From NCBI GenBank assembly GCA_963823435.1, contig CAWGLN010000002.1, positions 124,001-188,000 on the forward strand: 64,000 bases of DNA, given 5' to 3'. Within the stretch, counting starts at the first letter, position 1. Each line of letters begins with the position of its first letter. The DNA comes from CAKZML01 sp963823435. GTDB taxonomy: Bacteria; Pseudomonadota; Gammaproteobacteria; Steroidobacterales; BM003. Below, in pieces: positions 7,973-17,396 of the stretch. The notes beneath the pieces are model-generated. The model worked only from the letters and a program-made list of their open reading frames with translations. It was not told where the DNA came from and did no database searches. Position numbers and translations under genes: made by a program.

Positions 7973-9571
7973 ATGCAGAGTTACCAGTCTGATGTCATTG
8001 TCGTCGGCGGCGGCCTGGCGGGAATCGTGGCAGCCTTCGAATTATTGAGTCGCGGACGCAAGGTCTTGCTGCTCGAACGCGATACCGAGGAGAACTTTGG
8101 CGGTCTTGCCAAGGAGAGCTTCGGCGGCCTGTGGTTTGCCGATACACCCCTGCAACGCAAAAACAAGATCCGGGATTCGGTTGAGCTTGGACTGGCGGAC
8201 TGGCTGGCCTTTGGCGAACACGAGGCGGGCGATCGCTGGCCACGCGCCTGGGCCGAGGCCTATGTTAATCGTTGCGTTCCCGAGGTCTACGAATGGTTGC
8301 AGGAACACGGCGTGCAGTTCATGTCCGTGCCCCTGTGGGTGGAACGTGGCCTGTACGGACCGGGCAACTCTGTGCCGCGCTGGCACATAGTCTGGGGCAC
8401 CGGATACGAATTGGCCCGGATGATGATCCAGGCGCTGCTTTCCCACCCACGCATAGACTTGCTGACACGAAAATTCGGACACAAGGTCGAGAGCCTGGTG
8501 ACCAGCCAGGGCGCCGTGGTGGGCGTACTGGGACAACAAGAACAATACAGCGAGCCTTTCGAGGCCAATGGCGAGGCTGTAGTGATCGCGTCAGGTGGCA
8601 TTAATGGCGACATCAACCGGGTGCGCAAGCACTGGCATGCCGACTGGGGACGGCCACCCCAGAGGTTGCTTAACGGTTCGCACAGATTCGCGGACGGCAT
8701 CATGCATGATGCGGCCGCGGCCCAGGGCGCCAACATCACCCACCTCGACTGGCAGTGGAATTACGCCGCCGGGATACCGCACTGGAAACCGGCGAAACCG
8801 GGGCACGGCCTGTCCCTGGTTCCACCCAAATCCGCCCTGTGGCTGAACTGGCGTGGCGAGCGCATCGGCCCCATGCCCCTGGTGACCGGGTTCGACACCC
8901 ATGACCTGGTGGCGCAGATTTGCAAGCAGGAGCGCGCCTATTCCTGGCAGTTGCTGAACAAGCGTATTGCCCTGAAAGAGCTGGCGATTTCCGGTGGCGA
9001 ATTCAATCCGTCCTGGCGCAATAAAAAGCGCCTGCACGTGCTCAGGGATATCGTGTTCGGAAATCGCTGGCTATACCGTCAACTGGAAGTTAACTGCCCG
9101 GATTTTGTCATCGCGGACAGCCTGCCCGAACTGGTGGATGGCATGAATGCCCTGCAGGGGGACGAGTCGGTAAGTCTGTCAGAACTGACTGCCGCGGCGA
9201 GCCGTTATGATGCGACCCTGGAGCGCGGTTTCCGCTTGCATAATGACGAGCAGATTCGGCGCATAGAGTTCACCCGGCGTTACCTGCCGGACCGCCTGCG
9301 CACCTGCAAGGCACAAAAAATTCTCGATCCCGCGGCCGGTCCCCTGATCGCGATACGGGAGCACATTATCAGTCGCAAAAGCATGGGCGGCATCCAGACG
9401 GATCTTGAATGCCGGGTCTTGAGCACTGCCGGCGAAGCTATTCCCGGTTTGTACGCCGTGGGAGAAACCGCCGGGTTTGGTGGCGGTGGCATGAACGGTA
9501 AACGCGGTCTGGAGGGTACCTTCCTCGGGGGCTGTGTATTCAGTGGTCGAATTGCAGGTCAGAAGGCGTAA
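7973..9571 (+). CDS. FAD-binding dehydrogenase (KsdD/fumarate reductase flavoprotein-like)
   Basis: A 532-residue flavoprotein. The N-terminal dinucleotide site is VIVVGGGLAGIVAAFELL with an acidic strand end (LLLERD). Internal features SFGGLWF, NSVPRWHIVWGTG, IASGGINGD and the C-terminal GLYAVGETAGFGGGGMNGKRGLEGTFLGGC match the putative FAD-binding dehydrogenase family related to 3-ketosteroid dehydrogenase and SdhA. The ATG at 7973 is preceded by GGGAGAGG; upstream in-frame starts lack this. The substrate is unknown. The alpha-hydroxy-acid oxidase gene starts 6 nt after the stop, so the two likely act on related substrates. Confidence 0.85.
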   Translation: MQSYQSDVIVVGGGLAGIVAAFELLSRGRKVLLLERDTEENFGGLAKESFGGLWFADTPLQRKNKIRDSVELGLADWLAFGEHEAGDRWPRAWAEAYVNRCVPEVYEWLQEHGVQFMSVPLWVERGLYGPGNSVPRWHIVWGTGYELARMMIQALLSHPRIDLLTRKFGHKVESLVTSQGAVVGVLGQQEQYSEPFEANGEAVVIASGGINGDINRVRKHWHADWGRPPQRLLNGSHRFADGIMHDAAAAQGANITHLDWQWNYAAGIPHWKPAKPGHGLSLVPPKSALWLNWRGERIGPMPLVTGFDTHDLVAQICKQERAYSWQLLNKRIALKELAISGGEFNPSWRNKKRLHVLRDIVFGNRWLYRQLEVNCPDFVIADSLPELVDGMNALQGDESVSLSELTAAASRYDATLERGFRLHNDEQIRRIEFTRRYLPDRLRTCKAQKILDPAAGPLIAIREHIISRKSMGGIQTDLECRVLSTAGEAIPGLYAVGETAGFGGGGMNGKRGLEGTFLGGCVFSGRIAGQKA

Positions 9572-9577
9572 GGATTT

Positions 9578-10717
9578 ATGAAATACCAGGATGCGATAAA
9601 TATTGAAGATCTCAGGCAAATCGCCCAGAAACGTCTGCCCAGGTTTGTGTTTTCCTATGTGGACGGTGGGTCCGGGGACGAACGCACCCTGGCGCGCAAC
9701 CTTGACGCCCTGTCCCAGTGGCGGTTTAGACCCCGCACCCTGATCGACGTGTCATCCCGGGACACCTCGGGATCGGTCCTGGGAGGGCCGGCGAAGATGC
9801 CGGTGATCGTCGGTCCCACGGGTTTGAACGGACTGTCCTGGCGTAATGGCGACCTGGAGATGGCCCAGGCCTCGGCCATCATGGGCGTCCCGTTTGCCGC
9901 CTCCACGGTATGTATGAGTCTGCTGGAAGATGTGCGTGAGCAGGCAGGTGGACGCCTGATGTTCCAGGCCTACGTATTCAAGGAGAGACAGATTACCGAT
10001 GCCCTGATCGAGCGCGCCCGGGAAGCCGGTTTCGAGACCTTGATCATTACCAGTGATTTTCCGGTAGCCGGCAAGCGCGAACGGGATTATCGCAGCGGCA
10101 TGCTGCCCAAGCAGCAGTTCCCCCTGTCAACCAAGTTGAACATCCTGATGCATCCGCGCTGGGTAGCCAGCGTGGCCACCAACCGACCGAGATTCGTCAA
10201 CGTCGAGCGTGAACTTGGTCCCGGCAAGGACGTGAACAATTTCGTCGGCCACGGCATGTTTGATCCATCCCTGAACTGGGATGACCTGAAACGATTCAGG
10301 GACCGCTGGCCGGGCAAAATGCTGCTAAAGGGGGTGTTGCGGGCCGAGGATGCTCTGCGTGCCGTGGGCATGGGTCTGGATGGCGTGGTGCTGTCCAATC
10401 ACGGCGGCCGGCAACTGGATAGCGCCATCAGCGGCCTGGACGCCCTGCCCGATGTGGCAGCCGCCATTGGTGGCAAGGCCTCCATCATTGTTGATGGTGG
10501 CATAAGACGGGGTTCTGACATCGCCAAGGCCATCGCACTTGGCGCCGAGGCCGTGATCCTGGGTCGTGCGCCGGTCTATGGCCTGGCCGCAGGAGGTCGC
10601 GAAGGCGCGATCAAGGCCCTGGAAATCCTGCAGGAGGAATTGGACACGACGCTGGCGCTGACCGGATGCCGGTCTATCAAGGATCTGTCACCGGATCTTT
10701 TGCTTAAGCAAAGCTGA
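9578..10717 (+). CDS. FMN-dependent alpha-hydroxy-acid oxidase/dehydrogenase
   Basis: A 379-residue TIM-barrel flavoenzyme of the lactate/mandelate dehydrogenase and glycolate oxidase family, which oxidises an L-2-hydroxy acid to a 2-oxo acid. Seen: FVFSYVDGGSGDE near the N terminus, GPTGLNGL, the catalytic SNHGGRQLD (His as base), and IIVDGGIRRGSDIAKAIALGAEAVILGR for phosphate binding. It is coupled to the preceding FAD dehydrogenase. Its position after the Rnf/PFOR-like genes suggests a 2-oxo/2-hydroxy-acid context, but the exact substrate cannot be read from the sequence. Confidence 0.88.
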   Translation: MKYQDAINIEDLRQIAQKRLPRFVFSYVDGGSGDERTLARNLDALSQWRFRPRTLIDVSSRDTSGSVLGGPAKMPVIVGPTGLNGLSWRNGDLEMAQASAIMGVPFAASTVCMSLLEDVREQAGGRLMFQAYVFKERQITDALIERAREAGFETLIITSDFPVAGKRERDYRSGMLPKQQFPLSTKLNILMHPRWVASVATNRPRFVNVERELGPGKDVNNFVGHGMFDPSLNWDDLKRFRDRWPGKMLLKGVLRAEDALRAVGMGLDGVVLSNHGGRQLDSAISGLDALPDVAAAIGGKASIIVDGGIRRGSDIAKAIALGAEAVILGRAPVYGLAAGGREGAIKALEILQEELDTTLALTGCRSIKDLSPDLLLKQS

Positions 10718-10723
10718 TATCTA

Positions 10724-10764
10724 ACGGGGCAGTGACCTGGCGAAATACACCAGGCCCGCCCCGT
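10724..10764 (+). terminator. possible hairpin after the hydroxy-acid oxidase gene
   Basis: ACGGGGC at 10724-10730 pairs with GCCCCGT at 10758-10764. An inner CCTGG/CCAGG pair adds to the stem. No T-run follows on the + strand, so termination efficiency is doubtful. Confidence 0.35.
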
Positions 10765-10784
10765 AAAAGCCCGCGCGACTGAAG

Positions 10785-11120
10785 TCAGTCGGTCTGGTCG
10801 TCCAGACTCGCTTCAGCCGAATTCTTTTTTACCGATGCGATACCGGCATCCCTGGCGGCTTCGCTTTCGTATTTCTCGCTGGAGCCGATGACCTGGCCGT
10901 TTGTGGCTTTCAGATTAAACATGAACTTGCCACTTGTGGTGGTTTTGCGCTCATAGCGTTCGTCCAGGGGGCCGTTTTTCCGCACGGAATTAATCCCGTT
11001 GGCGGCACTGTCGTGCGCTTTGTAGCCCTCGCTGGCCAAAATGGTCTGGCCGTTCCCTGCCTTCAACCGAAACCGGTATTCGCCTGCCTTGTCCTTGTAG
11101 ATCTCAAATTTGCCTGCCAT
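10785..11120 (-). CDS. DUF1508 (YegP-like) protein
   Basis: A 111-residue protein built of two tandem DUF1508 repeats, KFEIYKDKAGEYRFRLKAGNGQTILASEGY and KFMFNLKATNGQVIGSSEKY, each followed by a short helix. The length and two-repeat form match E. coli YegP, a small cytosolic protein of unknown role. The acidic tail (SAEASLDDQTD) is not part of the fold. A ribosome site (AAGGAG) precedes the ATG. It is monocistronic, with its own gap on both sides. Confidence 0.88.
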   Translation of the reverse strand: MAGKFEIYKDKAGEYRFRLKAGNGQTILASEGYKAHDSAANGINSVRKNGPLDERYERKTTTSGKFMFNLKATNGQVIGSSEKYESEAARDAGIASVKKNSAEASLDDQTD

Positions 11121-11315
11121 TAGAAATTCTCCTTGAGTAGCACTGTCATGTTAGGTCGCATAACTATAGCCCACTCCGGACCAAGTTTTCACCCGGGAGC
11201 TCGAAAGCAAATAGCAAGATTTGAAATCTTTTTGAATGAAGGTAGGGGTTCAGGGACCGGTGGCGACGGACGGCTCATCAGCGGGAATGCCGGGTGCTGG
11301 CCAAGCCTGAGAAAT

Positions 11316-11391
11316 TGGAGCGGGTGAACGGGTTCGAACCGTCGACCTATACCTTGGCAAGGTATCGCTCTACCAACTGAGCTACACCCGC
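11316..11391 (-). tRNA. tRNA-Gly (anticodon GCC)
   Basis: Read on the minus strand, the acceptor stem GCGGGTG pairs with CACCCGC, and a discriminator T and encoded CCA follow. The D arm GTAGCTCAGTTGGTAGAGC and T arm with GGTTCGAACC are standard. The anticodon loop TTGCCAA lies on the stem ATACC/GGTAT, so the anticodon is GCC, glycine. The position after uvrC-pgsA matches the E. coli uvrC-pgsA-glyW order. Confidence 0.97.
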
Positions 11392-11563
11392 TTACCTATT
11401 TCTAGCTGCACGCGAAATTTTCTGAGAAAGTTCCGCTAACTTCTTGTTTCTTCGGTGATTTCTATAAGCTGGTCAGCTCAAGTCTGAGCAAGCAGGGCAA
11501 ACACCCGAAGAGGCTGCGTATTTTAAGGCAGCAGCCCTGTCTGTCAAGCACCATTTGTTCCCG

Positions 11564-12118
11564 TTACCGACTTAGATCGGGCCATGCGGCTGCCAGGTAC
11601 TCCCACATGGACCAAAGTGTGAGTATTGCCGCGATCACCAGCAAGACCAGACCCATTTCATATACCGGCAAACCGATAAAAGGCTCATCGTGAAGCATGA
11701 ACGAAAGCCCGACCATTTGCCCAATGGTCTTGTACTTGGCCACGGTCTGCACCGCAACGCGGTGCCTGGCCCCGATTTCGGCCATCCACTCCCGCAAGGC
11801 GGAAATGGTGATTTCACGACCCACGATCACACAGGCGATCACCAGCATCAGCCAATTGGGCTCGGTCTGAACGATCAGCAGCAAGGCCACGCAAACCATC
11901 ACCTTGTCAGCCACCGGATCCAGAAAAGCGCCAAATGCGGTGGTCTGCTCCAGTTTACGCGCAAGATAACCGTCAAGAGAGTCGGTGATAGCCGCTACGC
12001 CAAACAACCAGCCGGCCGCCGGATGCGCCCAGTCATAGGGCAGGTTATAGGCAATAATGACCAACGGGATCAGCCCAATGCGGAACCAGGTGAGTGTGTT
12101 GGGCAGGTTAAAGTGCAT
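11564..12118 (-). CDS. pgsA: CDP-diacylglycerol--glycerol-3-phosphate 3-phosphatidyltransferase
   Basis: Makes phosphatidylglycerophosphate, the committed step of phosphatidylglycerol and cardiolipin synthesis, in the inner membrane. The CDP-alcohol phosphotransferase signature D-x2-DG-x2-AR-x8-G-x3-D-x3-D is complete in DSLDGYLAR...FGAFLDPVADK. The 184-residue length and multiple hydrophobic helices fit the family. It starts 5 nt after the uvrC stop, so it is cotranscribed, and it precedes tRNA-Gly. Confidence 0.95.
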   Translation of the reverse strand: MHFNLPNTLTWFRIGLIPLVIIAYNLPYDWAHPAAGWLFGVAAITDSLDGYLARKLEQTTAFGAFLDPVADKVMVCVALLLIVQTEPNWLMLVIACVIVGREITISALREWMAEIGARHRVAVQTVAKYKTIGQMVGLSFMLHDEPFIGLPVYEMGLVLLVIAAILTLWSMWEYLAAAWPDLSR

Positions 12119-12123
12119 TATTG

Positions 12124-13941
12124 TTACTCGTGCAGGCTCGCGTGGACGCGTTCGGCCAGGGCAAGCCCGATGCCCCTGACCTTGGCCAGATCTTCAACTC
12201 CGGCTTGCTGCACTCCCTGCAGTCCGCCGAAATGTTTCAGTAATTCCCGTCGTTTCTTCGGCCCCAACCCGGCAATGGACTCAAGCGCCGAGGTCCTGCG
12301 CGCCCTGCCCCTGCTGGCCCTGTGACCGGCGATGGCGAAACGGTGCGCCTCGTCCCGAATCTGTTGCAACAGGTGCAAGGCCGGAGAGCTCGCTGGCAGT
12401 ATAGTGGGCAGGTCTTTCCCACTCAAGAACAGTTGCTCCTGTCCGGGTTTGCGACTGGGTCCCTTGGCCACTCCCAGGACGGTCACATCGTCGATTTGCA
12501 ACTCCCCCAACACTGCTTCCGCCTGGGCGAGCTGCCCCTTGCCACCGTCCACAATCAGCACGTCCGGCATCGGAGCCTCACCTTTTTGCACCCGGGTATA
12601 GCGCCGGGTCAGGGCCTGGCGCATCGAGGCATAGTCATCTCCGGCCTGGACGTCCTTGATATTAAAACGGCGATAGTCGCTTGTTTGCGCCCCTTCCGGA
12701 CCGAACACCACGCACGACGCCACGGTGGCATCACCCTGGGTGTGGCTGATGTCGAAGCACTCCATGCGCGCCGGCGGCTCATCCAGTTCCAGCACATCGG
12801 CCAGGGCCCGGTACTGACGGCGGAAGCTTGCGCTGCTTGCAAGGCGCATCTCTAGAGCGAGGATGGCATTGGTCTGGGCCAGTTCCTGCCAGCGAGCCCG
12901 CTCTCCGCGCACCCGCTGTTTCAGCGTCACCTTGCGCCCTGCGTTTTCGGAAAGACTGGTCATCAACAAGCCTCCGTCGTCTACCGCCACTGTCGTAATG
13001 ATTTCCGGCGGTGGTTCATGGCGCAGGTAGTACTGACTGAGGAAGGCTTCCAGAATTTCACCGGGATCACTCCCGGCCGCACCCTGGGGAAAATAATTCC
13101 GGCTACCCAGTTGGCGCCCGTCCCGCACGAATAATACCGTCACGCAAGTCTGGTCCGACTCACTGGCCATGGCGATTACATCGGCCGAGCCCCGGGTGCC
13201 ACTCACGTGCTGACTGGCCCGAATACGGCTCAACTCAGCGATCTGGTCCCGGAAGCGCGCTGCTTTTTCAAAGGCGAGGGACTCGGCAGCGTGTTCCATC
13301 CGCTTGGCCAGGCGGTCGGTGACCTCCTGGTTGCGGCCGTCCAGGAACAGTGCCGCATCTTCCACATCGCGGGCATAGTCCTGGACGGAAACCAGGCCTA
13401 CACAGGGGGCCGAGCAACGCTGAATCTGGTATTGCAGACAGGGTCTGGAGCGGTTGGCAAAAAAACTGTCCTTGCAACCGCGTAACAAAAACAGCTTTTG
13501 CAAGGTGCTGATGGTCCCGCGAACCGCAGTGGTGCCAGGATAAGGCCCGAAAAACTGCCCCGGAGTCCTGGTCGAGCCGCGGTGAAAGCTGATACGCGGA
13601 AAGTCTTGCTGGGTGCTCAGGTGGATATACGGGAAACTCTTGTCGTCGCGCAGCAGGACATTGAAGCGGGGCTTGTGCTGCTTGATCAGATTATATTCGA
13701 GCAGGAGGGACTCGATTTCGGTGTCAACCACCGTGACTTCCATGCTCCGGGTGAGCGCAAGCATGGCCAGGGTCTTGGCCGACTGTCCGCTACCCCGGAA
13801 ATAGCTGCTGACCCGATGCTTCAGGTGGCGGGCCTTGCCCACGTAGAGAATTTCGCCTTGCTGGTCCAGCATGCGGTAGACGCCCGGTTTCCCGCTCAGG
13901 GTCCGTGCATAGGCTTTCCCGTCAAAGGCATCCTCAGCCAA
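12124..13941 (-). CDS. uvrC: UvrABC excinuclease subunit C
   Basis: Makes both incisions in nucleotide excision repair. The N-terminal GIY-YIG domain shows PGVYRMLDQQGEILYVGKARHLKHRVSSYF. The UVR motif region and RNase H-like C-terminal nuclease with ECFDISHTQG and VDGGKGQL follow, then C-terminal helix-hairpin-helix repeats (IAGLGPKKRRELLKHFGG). The open frame runs back to 14049, inside the glycosylase gene, but the likely start is TTG at 13941, 11 nt after the glycosylase stop and preceded by AGGGGA. This gives 605 residues, the usual UvrC size. Confidence 0.93.
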   Translation of the reverse strand: MAEDAFDGKAYARTLSGKPGVYRMLDQQGEILYVGKARHLKHRVSSYFRGSGQSAKTLAMLALTRSMEVTVVDTEIESLLLEYNLIKQHKPRFNVLLRDDKSFPYIHLSTQQDFPRISFHRGSTRTPGQFFGPYPGTTAVRGTISTLQKLFLLRGCKDSFFANRSRPCLQYQIQRCSAPCVGLVSVQDYARDVEDAALFLDGRNQEVTDRLAKRMEHAAESLAFEKAARFRDQIAELSRIRASQHVSGTRGSADVIAMASESDQTCVTVLFVRDGRQLGSRNYFPQGAAGSDPGEILEAFLSQYYLRHEPPPEIITTVAVDDGGLLMTSLSENAGRKVTLKQRVRGERARWQELAQTNAILALEMRLASSASFRRQYRALADVLELDEPPARMECFDISHTQGDATVASCVVFGPEGAQTSDYRRFNIKDVQAGDDYASMRQALTRRYTRVQKGEAPMPDVLIVDGGKGQLAQAEAVLGELQIDDVTVLGVAKGPSRKPGQEQLFLSGKDLPTILPASSPALHLLQQIRDEAHRFAIAGHRASRGRARRTSALESIAGLGPKKRRELLKHFGGLQGVQQAGVEDLAKVRGIGLALAERVHASLHE

Positions 13942-13952
13942 GGCTGTGTCCC

Positions 13953-14603
13953 CTATCCGTTGGAATCCAGCAATTCCCTGGCCCGGTGGAAGACCGTCTC
14001 GAACATGTCCACCGTCAAGCGCCGGGTCTGGGTGTTGTACCGGCTGCAATGGTAAGAGTCCAGCAGACGACGATCCCCTGGCAGCGGGTGTTCCGCCGCA
14101 TGGCCGAATTTGCAGGACGCAGGCTTGAGGCCGCAGGCTCGCAACACTGCCTGGTGGGCAATGGAACCCAGCGCCAGGACCACCCCACCCGGCGCGACTG
14201 TCTCAAGCTCCCTGGCCAGGAAACTGTTGCACAGCCGGATCTCGGCGCCGGTGGGCTTGTTCTGCGGTGGCAGGCACTTGACTGCATTGGTGATACGGCA
14301 GTTGTTTAACAGCAGACCGTCACCAAGGCTCGTGGATTGCGCCGCGCTGGCAAATCCGAAGCGATGCAGGGTCTGGTACAACAGGATTCCCGCGTGATCA
14401 CCCGTGAACGGCCGACCGCTGGCATTCGCTCCATGCATACCCGGGGCGAGACCGACCACCAGCAGCCTCGCGTCCGGATCACCAAAAGGGGCCACCGGGC
14501 GGCCGTGGTAGCCAGGGAAATCCTGCCTGACCTGGACCAGAAAATCAGCCAGGCGCTCGCAACGCGTACACTCGAGTTCAAAACACGTAGAATCATTGTT
14601 CAT
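13953..14603 (-). CDS. family 5 (UDGb-type) uracil-DNA glycosylase
   Basis: A base-excision repair glycosylase of 216 residues that removes uracil and other deaminated bases. The N-terminal CTRCERL holds two of the four [4Fe-4S] cysteines. Motif GLAPGMHGANASGRPFTGD lacks the usual Asp/Asn general base, as is typical of UDGb. NAVKCLPPQNKPTGAE and the C-terminal SYHCSRYNTQT loop complete the family pattern. It is directly upstream of uvrC (11-nt gap), forming a repair operon uncommon in enterics. Confidence 0.85.
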   Translation of the reverse strand: MNNDSTCFELECTRCERLADFLVQVRQDFPGYHGRPVAPFGDPDARLLVVGLAPGMHGANASGRPFTGDHAGILLYQTLHRFGFASAAQSTSLGDGLLLNNCRITNAVKCLPPQNKPTGAEIRLCNSFLARELETVAPGGVVLALGSIAHQAVLRACGLKPASCKFGHAAEHPLPGDRRLLDSYHCSRYNTQTRRLTVDMFETVFHRARELLDSNG

Positions 14604-14641
14604 TTTTTGAATTAACTTATTTCGTTAACTAACCGATTTAT

Positions 14642-15937
<1,296 letters not shown>

Positions 15938-16039
15938 GGCTGGACAACTGTGTGAAAAGCGGCGCGCAGTTTAACATCCCTGCCCGATGCGTGCCTGAAG
16001 CGGGCGCCCGTGCAGGGCGCTTCACCTCTGGCGGACATG

Positions 16040-16061
16040 AAAACGCGGCCCGAAGGCCGCG
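16040..16061 (-). terminator. intrinsic terminator of the aceB-aceA operon
   Basis: On the minus strand CGCGGCC-TTCG-GGCCGCG forms a perfect 7-bp stem with a stable TTCG tetraloop, followed by TTTTC. It lies 37 nt past the aceA stop and before the icd promoter region. Confidence 0.88.
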
Positions 16062-16098
16062 CTCCCATGGACACCCCCGCAGGGATGAGTTTTCGCTG

Positions 16099-17376
16099 TT
16101 AGTGCTCGAACTGCTCTTCTTCGGTGGAACCGTGCAAGGCGCTCAGGGAACTGGTTCCGTGGGTTGCGGCCTGGGTGACAGCATCGAAATATCCGGCACC
16201 CACTTCCCGCTGGTGCTTGGTCGCCGTGTAGCCATCTTTTTCGGCAGCGAACTCGGCCTCCTGGAGCTTGATATAGGCCGTCATCTGGGTTTCCTTGTAG
16301 CCCTTGGCCAACTCGAACATCGCGAAATTCAAGGCATGGAATCCAGCCAGGGTAATGAACTGGAACTTGTAACCCATGGCCCCAAGCTCGCGCTGGAATT
16401 TCGCAATGGTGGCGTCATCCAGGTTGCGCTTCCAGTTGAAGGACGGCGAGCAGTTATAGGACAACATCTGGTCAGGGAACTTGTCGTGGATGGCCTCTGC
16501 GAACTTCTTCGCCTGTTGCAGGTCAGGCTTGGATGTTTCGCACCAGACCAGGTCGGCATATGGCGCATAGGACAGGCCGCGGGAAATGGCCTGCTCCAGA
16601 CCCGCGCGAACCCGGTAGAAACCCTCGGCGGTACGCTCTCCCGTACAAAACTCCTGATCCCGCGGATCAATGTCCGCGGTCAGCAGATTGGCGGCGTCAG
16701 CATCGGTACGTGCAATCAGTATCGTGGGTGTACCACTCACATCTGCGGCCAGACGGGCCGCAACCAGCTTGTTCACCGCTTCCATCGTGGGCACCAGCAC
16801 TTTGCCGCCCATGTGGCCGCATTTCTTGGCCGAAGACAGCTGATCCTCGAAATGCACGCCCGCAGCGCCGGCCTCGATCATGGCCTTCATCAGTTCAAAT
16901 GCGTTCAATACGCCACCGAAACCGGCTTCGGCGTCAGCCACAATGGGCTGCAGCCAGTCGATGCTGTCGTCGCCCTCGGCGTGATGCAACTGGTCCGCAC
17001 GCAGCAGTGTGTTGTTGATGCGCTTGACCACTGCCGGAACCGAATCGGCCGGGTACAGGGACTGGTCGGGATACATTTGCCCGGCCAGGTTGGCATCGCC
17101 CGCCACCTGCCAGCCAGACAGGTAAATGGCACGCAGGCCGGCCTTGACCTGCTGCATGGCCTGGTTGCCGGTGAGGGCGCCCAGGGCATTGGTATAGTCG
17201 AATTCATGCAGGTAGCGCCAGAGCTTCTCTGCGCCCAGTCGGGCCAGGGTGTGCTCGACTTGCACATTGCCACTCAGCCGTACCACATCCGCCGCGGAAT
17301 AATCCCTCACGACGCCTTTCCAACGCGGATTGGTTTCCCATTCCCTGCTTAACTGCTCAACGGCTTTGTCCGACAT
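16099..17376 (-). CDS. aceA: isocitrate lyase
   Basis: Splits isocitrate into glyoxylate and succinate in the glyoxylate shunt. The catalytic KKCGHMGGK loop, DAEAGFGG metal-binding segment, LIARTDADAANLL and YNCSPSFNW are all intact. The ATG at 17376 follows AGGGGTAGGGA; an upstream ATG at 17400 overlaps the aceB stop (ATGA) and would add 8 residues. The 425-residue length is normal. It is cotranscribed with aceB. Confidence 0.96.
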   Translation of the reverse strand: MSDKAVEQLSREWETNPRWKGVVRDYSAADVVRLSGNVQVEHTLARLGAEKLWRYLHEFDYTNALGALTGNQAMQQVKAGLRAIYLSGWQVAGDANLAGQMYPDQSLYPADSVPAVVKRINNTLLRADQLHHAEGDDSIDWLQPIVADAEAGFGGVLNAFELMKAMIEAGAAGVHFEDQLSSAKKCGHMGGKVLVPTMEAVNKLVAARLAADVSGTPTILIARTDADAANLLTADIDPRDQEFCTGERTAEGFYRVRAGLEQAISRGLSYAPYADLVWCETSKPDLQQAKKFAEAIHDKFPDQMLSYNCSPSFNWKRNLDDATIAKFQRELGAMGYKFQFITLAGFHALNFAMFELAKGYKETQMTAYIKLQEAEFAAEKDGYTATKHQREVGAGYFDAVTQAATHGTSSLSALHGSTEEEQFEH

Positions 17377-17396
17377 AGTCCCTACCCCTTTGCGTC

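Noticed and set aside
13942..14049. uvrC starting at 14049
   Set aside because: This would overlap the glycosylase gene by about 97 nt; the extra residues do not match UvrC. The TTG at 13941 with AGGGGA is preferred.
15952..17352. 466-codon + strand open frame opposite aceA
   Set aside because: Antisense of a clear isocitrate lyase; no domain is visible.
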